Below are positions 1 through 6,136 of a stretch of DNA of 6,136 bases, one piece after another. A program made the translations under genes and the position numbers. The notes under the pieces were generated by a model. The model did not search any database. It was not told the DNA's origin and was given only the letters and a program-made list of their open reading frames with translations. The stretch spans positions 1-6,136 of the forward strand of contig CAJGCI010000108.1 in the NCBI GenBank assembly GCA_904501855.1. Direction: 5' to 3'. The stretch comes from Oscillospiraceae bacterium (GTDB lineage Bacteria; Bacillota; Clostridia; Oscillospirales; Oscillospiraceae). Numbering within the stretch: position 1 is the first letter of the stretch; each line of letters opens with the position of its first letter.

Positions 1-1
1 A

Positions 2-679
2 CAGCTTCGCAGCCATCAATGCGGTGTCGCGGTGGAGAACACCATGATCTATCACACTCCGGAAGTGGTGGAACAGCTGGAATCTCTGGGGATCCCGGTG
101 TTTGTCGACTGCTCCAGCGGAGAAAAGACCCCGCTGGCACGGATGGAGTGGCTCCGTTTGTATGCCATCCTTCTGGACCGGGAGGAACTTGCCGATCAGC
201 TGCTGGAGGAACAGGCGAACTATTTCCGGAATCTGGAGAAGATCCCATCCACCGGGAAGACCGTTGCTTTTTTCAGCATCAATTCCAGCGGGGAAGCCGT
301 GGTGCGTACCAATACGGATTATCTGGTATCCATGCTGGAGACGGCAGGCGGAAACTATGCCTTCTCGGAACTTGAGTCCAGAGGAAAGCACATCGCCTCG
401 ACCGCAACCATTGCCATGGAGCAGTTTTACAAGACTGTCAAAAACGCGGATATCCTCATCGTCAATTCTGCTCTGACCGATCACTGCGATACCCTGGAGG
501 AACTGAAAGGAAAAAGTCCCATGTTCCAGAATATGAAAGCAGTCCGGAACGGGACCGTATATATCACGGAAGACAGTCTCTATCAGTCCTCCATGGAACT
601 GGGCGATATTACCGACGAGATGCACCGTCTCATTCAGGGTCAGGACGAGGGCCTGGTCCATTTCAGAAAACTACAGTAA
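2..679 (+). CDS. ABC transporter substrate-binding protein (FecB/BtuF type), C-terminal part, 5'-truncated
   Basis: This is the extracellular, normally lipid-anchored binding protein of a metal-chelate or corrinoid importer; it hands its ligand to the permease encoded just downstream. The open frame runs from the first full codon at 2 to TAA at 677-679, giving 225 residues. The signal peptide and most of the N-terminal lobe lie outside the window. Visible family features of the helical-backbone (TroA-like, class III) fold are the IYHTPEVVEQLESLGIPVFVD strand-helix-strand ending the first lobe, the RMEWLRLYAILL helix that leads into the interlobe helix, and a second lobe with TVAFFSIN, a GGNYAF segment, ADILIVN and the closing KAVRNGTVYI...MELGDITDEMHRL region. 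A GTG at 32 could be misread as a start, but codons before it continue the family pattern (GVAVENTM), so the gene is cut rather than short. The ligand cannot be read from the sequence; corrinoid is inferred from the downstream cbi genes. Confidence 0.9.
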   Translation, partial: QLRSHQCGVAVENTMIYHTPEVVEQLESLGIPVFVDCSSGEKTPLARMEWLRLYAILLDREELADQLLEEQANYFRNLEKIPSTGKTVAFFSINSSGEAVVRTNTDYLVSMLETAGGNYAFSELESRGKHIASTATIAMEQFYKTVKNADILIVNSALTDHCDTLEELKGKSPMFQNMKAVRNGTVYITEDSLYQSSMELGDITDEMHRLIQGQDEGLVHFRKLQ

Positions 680-680
680 A

Positions 681-685
681 AAGGA
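681..685 (+). promoter_or_regulatory. Ribosome binding site of the permease gene
   Basis: AAGGA, eight bases before the ATG at 694, sits in the 14-base gap between the two genes. This gap is the only non-coding DNA in the window and holds nothing but this site. Confidence 0.7.
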
Positions 686-693
686 CGATTCGT

Positions 694-1722
694 ATGGGTA
701 GAGGTTCCAAACGAAAATTTAACGGAATCATGATGCTCCTCGGACTGATGATCCTGTGCATGCTGCTGATGAATATCTGTATCGGCAGCGTCCGGATCCC
801 GCTCCGGGAGGTGATCGCAGTATTCCGCGGCGGCACGGCGGATCCTGTCAACCGGGATATCGTTTTGCAGCTCCGATTCCCCCGGGCGCTGGCGGCAATG
901 CTGCTGGGAGGGGGACTGGCGCTGTCGGGATACCTGCTGCAAACCTATTTTCACAATCCCATTGCCGGGCCGTATATCCTCGGAATCTCTTCCGGTGCCA
1001 AACTGATGGTGGCAGTCACCATGGTGGTGCTGGCAGGCAATCTCCGGGCGTTTACCTCTGTGACCATGATCGCGGCCGCCTTTCTCGGTGCCATGATGGC
1101 CATGGGACTGGTGCTTCTGGTGGCACGTGTGGTACACAACATGGCAGTGCTGGTGGTAGCCGGTGTCATGATCGGATACATCTGTACCGCCATCACGGAG
1201 ATCGTGGTGACCTTTGCCGCGGATTCGGATATCGTCAATCTCCACAACTGGTCCCGGGGCAGTTTTTCCGGGATCACATGGAACAATGTGCTGGCGCTCA
1301 CGGTGATCACGGTGCTGTGTGTCATCGTTGCTGTGATCATGTCGAAATCCATCAATGCCTATCAGATGGGAGAGCAGTACGCTTCCAGTGTGGGCGTCAA
1401 TGTCAAAGTGTTCCGGGTGCTGCTGGTACTGGTCTCCAGTCTGCTGTCGGCAACGGTAACGGCCTTTGCCGGCCCGGTATCCTTTGTGGGCATTGCAGTA
1501 CCCCATCTGATCCGGACCGTTTTGCATACGGCGGATCCGAAAAAGATCATCCCCGGATGCTTGCTGGGCGGGGGACTGTTCTGCCTCGTTTGCGATTTTC
1601 TCGCCCGCACCATGCTGTCTCCCACGGAGATGAATATCAGCACGGTCACCGCCATATTCGGTGCGCCGGTTGTCATCGCCATGCTGCTTCGCAGGCAGAA
1701 GGAAAGGGAGGTGAGCGCATGA
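694..1722 (+). CDS. FecCD/BtuC-family ABC transporter permease
   Basis: This is the integral membrane subunit, working as a homodimer, that forms the translocation path for a siderophore, heme or corrinoid type substrate. It is 342 residues, the usual length for the family. A basic N-terminus (GRGSKRK) precedes the first hydrophobic helix (about 11-31). Family signatures follow: RFPRALAAMLLGGGLALSG at about 61-79, then QTYFHNPIAGPYILGISSGA (83-102); AGPVSFVGIAVPHLIR at 259-274, part of the coupling region that meets the ATPase; and the MNISTVTAIFGAPVVIAML closing helix near 313-331. About nine to ten hydrophobic stretches are visible. The ATG at 694 is the first start with a ribosome binding site. 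The gene follows the binding protein after 14 bases and overlaps the ATPase start by four bases (ATGA), the standard order of such importers. BtuC-like corrinoid transport is an inference from context; an iron-chelate role cannot be excluded. Confidence 0.94.
   Translation: MGRGSKRKFNGIMMLLGLMILCMLLMNICIGSVRIPLREVIAVFRGGTADPVNRDIVLQLRFPRALAAMLLGGGLALSGYLLQTYFHNPIAGPYILGISSGAKLMVAVTMVVLAGNLRAFTSVTMIAAAFLGAMMAMGLVLLVARVVHNMAVLVVAGVMIGYICTAITEIVVTFAADSDIVNLHNWSRGSFSGITWNNVLALTVITVLCVIVAVIMSKSINAYQMGEQYASSVGVNVKVFRVLLVLVSSLLSATVTAFAGPVSFVGIAVPHLIRTVLHTADPKKIIPGCLLGGGLFCLVCDFLARTMLSPTEMNISTVTAIFGAPVVIAMLLRRQKEREVSA
1706..1714 (+). promoter_or_regulatory. Strong ribosome binding site of the ATPase gene
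   Basis: GGGAGGTGA, within the last codons of the permease gene, matches the anti-Shine-Dalgarno complement AGGAGGTGA in eight of nine positions. The GGAGG core ends seven bases before the ATG at 1719. It decides that start, although the same frame stays open far upstream inside the permease gene. Confidence 0.85.
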
Positions 1723-2846
1723 ACGATCGGGCTTCCATCCGATGTGAGAACATCAGTGTGGGATACGGAGACCACGTGGTGGTATCGGATGCCTCTCTTA
1801 TGCTTCACAAAGGGGAGATCCTCACGCTCATCGGTCCCAACGGCGCCGGAAAATCCACTCTTCTGAAGACACTGGCAAGAATCCTTCCCCTGAAAGCCGG
1901 AACAGTGTATCTTTCCGAGCAGGATCTCATGAGCTTTAAAAACAGAGAGCTCGCACAGAAGATGGCCGTTCTCCTCACCCATGGGAAGGATCCCGGTATG
2001 ATCACGTGCCGGGAAGTCATCGAGATGGGACGGTTTCCCTATACGAATATGGCCGGAACGATCACAGCTTCGGACCGGACGATCGTGGAGGAAGCCATGG
2101 AACAGACGGGAGTGAGGGAACTGGCTCAGCGGGAGTATACCCGGATCTCAGACGGACAGAGACAGCGCGTCCTGCTGGCCCGCGCACTGTGCCAGCAGCC
2201 GGAGATCCTGATCCTCGACGAGCCCATCTCCTATCTGGATATCAAGTATAAACTGGAGTTTCTCACGACGCTGCAGAGACTGGTCAAGCAGCGGGACATC
2301 ACCGTGGTGATGACGCTCCATGAACTGGATCTGGCTGCCCGGATCTCCGACCGTATCGCCTGCGTAAAAGACGGAAAGATCCATCGCATGGGAACGCCGG
2401 AAGAAGTGATGGAAGGCGATTACATGGAGACACTGTTTGATCTTCCCGCCGGATCCTACGATGCCGTTACCGGCAGTGTGGAGATGGAAAAGATCCCCGG
2501 GGCGAGCCGGGTGTTCGTACTGTGCGGCACCGGAAACGGGACTGGAGCATTTCGCACTCTTCAGCGGCGTCAGATCCCCTTTGATGCCGGTATACTCTGG
2601 CGCAATGACCGGGATCTTCCGGCGGCAAAAGCCCTTGCCCGGAGCGTGATCGAGACCGCTCCCTTTGCAACGGTGACCGACGAAGAGATCCGGCAGGCGG
2701 AGAAGATGATCGATGGCTGTGAAACCGTGATCTGCACATTGGAAGAAACAGACCGGATCCATCCGGCAGAGCACCTGCGGACCCTGATGCGTTATGCGGA
2801 GCAGCAGGGAAAACTGCGGGATATGGAGGATCTTTTCAATGGATGA
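1719..2846 (+). CDS. ABC transporter ATPase (FecE/BtuD type) with C-terminal extension domain
   Basis: This cytoplasmic ATP-hydrolysing subunit powers the importer encoded upstream; it is 375 residues, whereas stand-alone FecE/BtuD ATPases are about 250-260. The nucleotide-binding domain fills about 1-260: Walker A GPNGAGKST (39-47), ABC signature as ISDGQRQR (143-150) instead of LSGGQ, Walker B ILILDEP (163-169), D-loop SYLD (171-174) and switch histidine H201. Where most relatives have the Q-loop glutamine this protein reads AVLLTHG (83-89). The extra C-terminal part (about 264-375) starts with VFVLCGTGNGTGAF, a strand followed by a glycine-rich turn, and continues with GILWRNDRDLP and ETVICTLEE. 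It resembles the extension known to me from clostridial and archaeal ATPases next to cobalamin genes, whose function I do not know. The start at 1719 is set by the strong ribosome binding site and the ATGA overlap; the gene overlaps cbiD by eight bases. Confidence 0.93.
   Translation: MNDRASIRCENISVGYGDHVVVSDASLMLHKGEILTLIGPNGAGKSTLLKTLARILPLKAGTVYLSEQDLMSFKNRELAQKMAVLLTHGKDPGMITCREVIEMGRFPYTNMAGTITASDRTIVEEAMEQTGVRELAQREYTRISDGQRQRVLLARALCQQPEILILDEPISYLDIKYKLEFLTTLQRLVKQRDITVVMTLHELDLAARISDRIACVKDGKIHRMGTPEEVMEGDYMETLFDLPAGSYDAVTGSVEMEKIPGASRVFVLCGTGNGTGAFRTLQRRQIPFDAGILWRNDRDLPAAKALARSVIETAPFATVTDEEIRQAEKMIDGCETVICTLEETDRIHPAEHLRTLMRYAEQQGKLRDMEDLFNG
2508..2843 (+). other. C-terminal extension domain of the ABC ATPase, function unknown
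   Basis: These bases encode residues 264-375 of the ATPase. The segment reads as its own small alpha/beta unit: strand VFVLCG, glycine-rich loop GTGNGTG, helix FRTLQRRQ, strand IPFDAGILW, an acidic NDRD turn, helix AAKALARSV, then VIETAPF and a late strand ETVICTL. The order is that of a nucleotide-binding-like Rossmann fold, but there is no Walker A lysine. It is not part of the standard nucleotide-binding domain. Ligand or partner unknown; a regulatory or corrinoid-sensing role is only a guess. Confidence 0.6.
2825..2830 (+). promoter_or_regulatory. Ribosome binding site of cbiD
   Basis: GGAGGA, eight bases before the ATG at 2839 and inside the end of the ATPase gene. It supports the start at 2839 over an upstream in-frame ATG at 2794, which would add 15 residues without family resemblance before the conserved MDEYVLKNGKKLRRG beginning. 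Confidence 0.8.
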
Positions 2847-4017
2847 GTATGTACTGAAAAACGGGAAAAAGCTGCGGCGCGGCCTGACCACCGGGACCTG
2901 CGCTGCGGCTGCGGCATCAGCTGCTGCCTGGGACCTCCTCACCGGAGGGGAACGGAAGGAAGTAACACTGAGGCTTCCGGACGGACAGAACGTTTCTCTG
3001 CCCGTGCGGAAGCTTCCGTGCGCCTTCGGAACAGAATATGCCGTCACAAAGGATTCCGGAGACGACCCGGATGTCACCAACGGCACCGAGATCCGGGCCC
3101 GTGCGGAGTTCCGGCAGGACAATCCGGAAAACGGTTTTCGGGAGGAAGAATATCCCGGAGTCCAGCTGCTGGGAGGAGAAGGCGTCGGAACTGTCACGAA
3201 GAAAGGTCTGGAACAGAAAGTGGGCATGCCCGCCATCAATCGGATCCCGAGAAGGATGATACTGTCCGCTGTCTGGGAAGCACTTCAGAACAGCGACCGG
3301 GAAGAGGAGATCTGCATCACGGTGTCCGTACCAGATGGGGAAGCTCTTGCCCGGCGGACCTTCAATCCCATGCTGGGAGTGGAAGGCGGGATCTCCATCC
3401 TCGGAACCACAGGGATCATTGAACCCATGAGTGAAAAAGCCATTGTGGATACCATCGCACTTCAGATCCGTCAGAAGAAGGAAGAAGGTCAGCCTCTCCT
3501 TGTGCTGGTGCCGGGCAATTACGGCAGACGATACGCAACCCGGGAGCTGGGGCTGCCAGTCTCTGCAGTGGTTCTGTGTTCCAACTATGTCGGAGAGAGT
3601 CTGGATCTGGCGGTTGCATCCGGATTTGAAAGGATCCTCCTTGTCGGCAATCTGGGAAAACTCATCAAAGTTGCCGCCGGGATCATGAATACGCACTCCC
3701 GTATCTCCGATGCCCGGTGGGAGATCATGGCAGCCCATGCCGGGCTCCATGGAGCCGATGCCCCGATGCTGCGGCAGATCCGGGAATGTGCCACGACGGA
3801 TGCCATGCTGGAGCTCCTGACAGAATGGGAGCTCAGAGACAAGGTAATGGAGGGACTGCTTCGGTCCATCGGACAGCATATGGAAAAAAGGACCGGGGAT
3901 GATGTGCTCTGCGGAGCCGTCGTCTTTTCGGAACAGTACGGATGCCTGGGACAGACACCGGAGGCCGGGGAGATCCTCGGCTGGCAGAAAGAGCAAAGGA
4001 GAGGACAGGAATGGTGA
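2839..4017 (+). CDS. cbiD: Cobalt-precorrin-5B (C1)-methyltransferase CbiD
   Basis: CbiD transfers a methyl group from S-adenosylmethionine to C1 of the corrin ring, turning cobalt-precorrin-5B into cobalt-precorrin-6A in the anaerobic cobalamin pathway; it is cytoplasmic and unrelated in fold to the CbiF/CbiH methyltransferases. The 392 residues are slightly longer than the common 360-380. Nearly every family block is present in order: LRRGLTTGTCAAAAA (12-26), VTKDSGDDPDVTNGT (69-83), GGEGVGTVTKKGLEQKVGMP (112-131) followed by AINRIPRRMI, NPMLGVEGGISILGTTGI (176-193) then EPMSEKA, VPGNYGRRYA (224-233), CSNYVGESLDLA (247-258), and NLGKLIKVAAGIMNTHSR (271-288). The start at 2839 overlaps the ATPase stop by eight bases, and the stop overlaps the cbiF start by seven. 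No key block is missing, so the enzyme should be active. Confidence 0.97.
   Translation: MDEYVLKNGKKLRRGLTTGTCAAAAASAAAWDLLTGGERKEVTLRLPDGQNVSLPVRKLPCAFGTEYAVTKDSGDDPDVTNGTEIRARAEFRQDNPENGFREEEYPGVQLLGGEGVGTVTKKGLEQKVGMPAINRIPRRMILSAVWEALQNSDREEEICITVSVPDGEALARRTFNPMLGVEGGISILGTTGIIEPMSEKAIVDTIALQIRQKKEEGQPLLVLVPGNYGRRYATRELGLPVSAVVLCSNYVGESLDLAVASGFERILLVGNLGKLIKVAAGIMNTHSRISDARWEIMAAHAGLHGADAPMLRQIRECATTDAMLELLTEWELRDKVMEGLLRSIGQHMEKRTGDDVLCGAVVFSEQYGCLGQTPEAGEILGWQKEQRRGQEW
3997..4001 (+). promoter_or_regulatory. Ribosome binding site of cbiF
   Basis: AGGAG within the run AAAGGAGAGG near the end of cbiD, nine bases before the ATG at 4011. It picks that ATG over an in-frame ATG at 3942, which would place 23 non-family residues before the MVTFIGAGPG beginning. 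Confidence 0.8.
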
Positions 4018-4772
4018 CTTTTATCGGAGCGGGGCCCGGCGCAGCGGATCTGATTACACTGCGGGGCGCTGCCGCGCTTCAGAAGGCAGACATTGTGATC
4101 TATGCCGGATCTCTTGTCAATCCGGAACTGCTGGAGCTTTGCCCGAAACAGTGCCGGATTGACAACAGCGCGACCATGACACTGGATGAGGTGATGGATG
4201 TCATCCTTCAGGGCCATCGGGAGGATAAGAATATCGTCCGTCTTCACACGGGAGATCCTTCCCTGTACGGTGCCATCGGTGAACAGATGGCGCTGCTCCG
4301 AAAGCACGGGATCGAGTATGGTGTGATCCCCGGTGTCAGCGCATTTCAGGCAGCGGCGGCGGCACTGAAAACAGAATACACCCTCCCGGAGATCGCTCAG
4401 ACAGTGATCATCACGAGAGCCGAAGGACGGACTCCGGTACCGGAGAAGGAACGTCTGCAGGAGCTGGCCGTGCATCAGAGCACCATGGTGCTGTTCCTTT
4501 CCGCCACACTGGCGGAGAAGGTCAAACAGGATCTGCTGGAAGGTGGTTATACACCGGACACTCCGGCGGCAGTGGTCTATCGGGCCAGCTGGCCGGACGA
4601 GAAGGTCATCCGATGCACGCTCGACCGGATCCCGGAAGTGTTCCGGGAAAACGGGACTGCTCCGGCGCTGATCATTGTGGGAAGGGTGCTGGCAGAAGAG
4701 AACATGCAGGCGGTAAAGAGCCGTCTTTATGCCCCGGATTTCTCCACCGGGTATCGGGAGGCAAAAAGTTGA
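4011..4772 (+). CDS. cbiF: Cobalt-precorrin-4 (C11)-methyltransferase CbiF (CobM family)
   Basis: CbiF methylates C11 of cobalt-precorrin-4 with S-adenosylmethionine to give cobalt-precorrin-5A. At 253 residues it has the normal length of this tetrapyrrole methylase family. The N-terminal glycine-rich signature is FIGAGPGAADLITLRG (4-19); YAGSLVNPELL (31-41) is typical of the CbiF/CobM branch; RLHTGDPSLYGAIGEQM (77-93) holds the second conserved block with the GDPSLYG loop; and the VIPGVSAFQAAAAAL segment (105-119) follows. The LFLSATLAE and VYRASWPDE stretches and the C-terminal YAPDFSTGYR are also as in the branch, which separates it from CbiL, CbiE and CbiH. It is embedded between cbiD (seven-base overlap) and cbiG-cbiH (four-base overlap, TTGA). 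Its substrate is the product of the CbiH part of the next gene, and its product is the substrate of the CbiG part. Confidence 0.96.
   Translation: MVTFIGAGPGAADLITLRGAAALQKADIVIYAGSLVNPELLELCPKQCRIDNSATMTLDEVMDVILQGHREDKNIVRLHTGDPSLYGAIGEQMALLRKHGIEYGVIPGVSAFQAAAAALKTEYTLPEIAQTVIITRAEGRTPVPEKERLQELAVHQSTMVLFLSATLAEKVKQDLLEGGYTPDTPAAVVYRASWPDEKVIRCTLDRIPEVFRENGTAPALIIVGRVLAEENMQAVKSRLYAPDFSTGYREAKS
4756..4761 (+). promoter_or_regulatory. Ribosome binding site supporting the TTG start of cbiG-cbiH
   Basis: GGGAGG lies seven bases before the TTG at 4769. The alternative GTG at 4778 and ATG at 4781 are 16 and 19 bases away and would drop the first strand (MKIVMFAFS), so the TTG is preferred. Confidence 0.7.
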
Positions 4773-6136
4773 AGATCGTAATGTTCGCATTTTCCCGGGA
4801 AGGGGTCCGGAACATGGATCTCCTTCAGGAACAATGGGAGAAGAAAGACCAACAAATAGTTATAAAGACCGTGGTCAAGTGCCGTGGAGAGAGCAGCCGC
4901 AACGAGGAAGCCCCGCTGGAGGTACTGGTGAAGCAAGCCTTTTCATCGGCGGACGCGCTGATCTTCTGGTGCGCGGCGGGAATCGCGGTGCGCAGCATCG
5001 CGCCGTATCTTTCGCACAAATCAAAAGATCCCGCGGTACTGGTGCTGGATGAGAAAGGAACGCACTGCATCTCGCTTCTCTCAGGACACATGGGCGGAGC
5101 CAATGCACTGACGAGGACCGTGTCCGAACTCTGCGGAGCGGAGCCGGTGATCACCACCGGGACCGATACGGAACATCGGTTTTCCGTGGATGAGTTTGCC
5201 CGCTGCAACGGGCTTGTGGTCACGGACTGGGAGAAGGCCAAACGCATCAGTGCGGATGTGCTGGCGGGAAAGACGCTGAAAATAGCAGGCCTGGAGAAGG
5301 AACAGTGCTGTCCCGTGGAGGGGATGGAAGAGCATATGTGGACGGCAGGAGAACTGCCTGACGATGCCGATGTCTGGATAACTTCCCGGCAGCTGCCGGT
5401 GCCGGCACAGGTCCTGCAGCTGATCCCGAAGGATCTTACCATAGGGATCGGGTGCCGGAGAGGAACGAGCTGTTCCGCGCTTCAGACGGCACTGGCCCGT
5501 TTCCTGGAACAGACCGGGCTCGACCCCCGAGGTATCTGCCGGATCACCAGTATAGACCGGAAAAAGGAGGAACAGGGGCTCATTGACCTTGCAGCCGAAC
5601 TGAAGGTCTCCTTTGTGACCTATACATCGGAAGAACTGCTGCAGGCACCGGGAGAGTATCCTTCCTCGGAATTTGTCCGGGAGATCACCGGTGTGGACAA
5701 TGTGTGCCAGCGCAGTGCCATGCTGGGAGCCGGAGACGGTGCCGTCTGTCTGGTGGAGAAGACCGTCGTGGACGGCATCACCATGGCAGCCGCACGCGGT
5801 GGCTCAGGGAAAAGCAGCGGACCCCGTGGCATGGTCTGTGCGGTGGGGATCGGTCCCGGTGACCGGACTCAGATGACGGCTCAGGCCATGGAGATGCTGC
5901 GGCGAGCCGACCTCATCGTCGGATATAAGACCTATGTAGATCAGATACGACCGGTGTTTCCGGATAAGGAATATGCAGTCAGCGGGATGCGGCAGGAGAT
6001 CTCTCGTATCCGTGAGGCGCTGGAGGAAGCGGCAAAGGGAAAAACCGTGGCCGTGATCTCCTCGGGAGACGCTTCCGTATACGGTATGGGAGGACTGCTC
6101 TGGGAACTGTCCGAGCAGTATGATGTGGATGTGGAG
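4769..6136 (+). CDS. cbiG-cbiH: CbiG-CbiH fusion: cobalt-precorrin-5A hydrolase / cobalt-precorrin-3B C17-methyltransferase, 3'-truncated
   Basis: One open frame without a stop runs 456 codons to the window edge and joins two enzymes of the anaerobic cobalamin pathway. Residues 1 to about 345 are CbiG, which opens the delta-lactone of cobalt-precorrin-5A and releases acetaldehyde. Its N-terminal domain has FWCAAGIAVRSIAPYLSHKS (66-85), DPAVLVLDEKG (87-97) and SLLSGHMGGANALT (102-115); a variable middle follows; the C-terminal domain has IGIGCRRGTSCSALQ (225-239), then SIDRKKEEQGL and the closing VCQRSAMLGAG. A short linker (GGSGKSSGPRG, 344-354) leads to CbiH, which methylates C17 and contracts the ring: VGIGPGDRTQMTAQA (359-373), IVGYKTYVDQI and the SSGDASVYGMGGL block (431-443). 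About 140 or more residues of CbiH should lie beyond the window. The TTG start overlaps the cbiF stop. Such CbiG/CbiH(CobJ) fusions are known in other bacteria, so this is a variant rather than a new enzyme. Confidence 0.92.
   Translation, partial: MKIVMFAFSREGVRNMDLLQEQWEKKDQQIVIKTVVKCRGESSRNEEAPLEVLVKQAFSSADALIFWCAAGIAVRSIAPYLSHKSKDPAVLVLDEKGTHCISLLSGHMGGANALTRTVSELCGAEPVITTGTDTEHRFSVDEFARCNGLVVTDWEKAKRISADVLAGKTLKIAGLEKEQCCPVEGMEEHMWTAGELPDDADVWITSRQLPVPAQVLQLIPKDLTIGIGCRRGTSCSALQTALARFLEQTGLDPRGICRITSIDRKKEEQGLIDLAAELKVSFVTYTSEELLQAPGEYPSSEFVREITGVDNVCQRSAMLGAGDGAVCLVEKTVVDGITMAAARGGSGKSSGPRGMVCAVGIGPGDRTQMTAQAMEMLRRADLIVGYKTYVDQIRPVFPDKEYAVSGMRQEISRIREALEEAAKGKTVAVISSGDASVYGMGGLLWELSEQYDVDVE
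5831..6136 (+). other. CbiH (cobalt-precorrin-3B C17-methyltransferase) domain within the fusion, incomplete
   Basis: These bases encode residues 355-456 of the fused protein, from a methionine that stands where free-standing CbiH proteins begin (MVCAVGIGPGD). No stop codon separates it from CbiG, and no convincing ribosome binding site precedes the ATG, so it is a domain and not a separate gene. The S-adenosylmethionine-site glycine-rich loop and the SSGDASVYGM block are intact. Confidence 0.85.

Noticed and set aside
32..679. Binding protein starting at the GTG at 32 as a complete short gene
   Set aside because: The frame is open to the window edge, the codons before 32 fit the family, and a 215-residue product would lack the first lobe and signal peptide.
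680..693. Promoter or terminator between the binding protein and permease genes
   Set aside because: The gap is only 14 bases, holds the ribosome binding site, and shows no hairpin or promoter hexamers.
640..1527. Long antisense open frame opposite the permease (295 codons)
   Set aside because: Its product is crowded with His, Gln, Asp and Arg, lacks a family pattern, and mirrors the codon structure of the clear permease gene on the other strand.
756..1718. Upstream in-frame extension of the ATPase gene through the permease gene
   Set aside because: The frame is open by chance; the residues are Gly/His/Arg-rich nonsense, while the ATG at 1719 has a near-perfect ribosome binding site and a family-typical N-terminus.
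2148..3239. Antisense open frame of 363 codons spanning the ATPase-cbiD junction
   Set aside because: It crosses two well-supported genes, has low-complexity Ser/Pro/Arg-rich content and no recognisable domain; it is a shadow of a GC-rich coding strand.
2917..3996. Antisense open frame of 359 codons opposite cbiD
   Set aside because: It lies wholly over the strongly conserved cbiD, and its product has no motif or plausible domain order.
3585..4790. Antisense open frame of 401 codons opposite cbiD and cbiF
   Set aside because: Both genes beneath it carry complete family signatures; the antisense product is Cys/His/Ser-rich and unrecognisable.
5831..6136. cbiH as a separate gene starting at the ATG at 5831
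   Set aside because: No stop codon ends CbiG before it and no good ribosome binding site precedes it, so translation must run through and the two are fused.

Overview
The window is a gap-free, single-strand (+) stretch of a corrinoid operon from a bacterium that uses the anaerobic (cobalt-early) cobalamin pathway. The gene families (FecBCD/BtuFCD-type importer, CbiD, CbiF, CbiG, CbiH), the strong purine-rich ribosome binding sites and the ATG/TTG starts that overlap upstream stops suggest a fairly GC-rich Firmicute of the Clostridia or Negativicutes kind. The sequence does not fix the genus. Arginine CGG and isoleucine ATC codons are conspicuously common.

Layout: 2-679 is the C-terminal part of an ABC substrate-binding protein, cut by the window start. 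694-1722 is a complete FecCD/BtuC-type permease. 1719-2846 is the ATPase, which carries a C-terminal extension of about 110 residues beyond the usual nucleotide-binding domain. 2839-4017 is cbiD, 4011-4772 is cbiF, and 4769 to the window end is an in-frame cbiG-cbiH fusion cut by the window end. The only intergenic space is 14 bases (680-693); every later junction is an overlap of 4 to 8 bases. There is therefore no room for an internal promoter or terminator, and the genes are very probably co-transcribed and translationally coupled. I see no RNA gene, repeat array, insertion sequence or riboswitch. Any cobalamin riboswitch would lie upstream of the window.

How the genes work together: the four enzyme activities cover four consecutive steps of corrin ring synthesis. 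CbiH does C17 methylation and ring contraction, CbiF does C11 methylation, CbiG opens the lactone and loses the two-carbon unit, and CbiD does C1 methylation. The importer is physically locked to these genes, so it most likely brings in a corrinoid or a related metal/tetrapyrrole substrate; the sequence alone does not say which. I found no wholly new system. The least explained part is the C-terminal domain of the ATPase. The CbiG-CbiH fusion with its TTG start, and the ATPase's unusual Q-loop and signature motif, are the other points worth a look.
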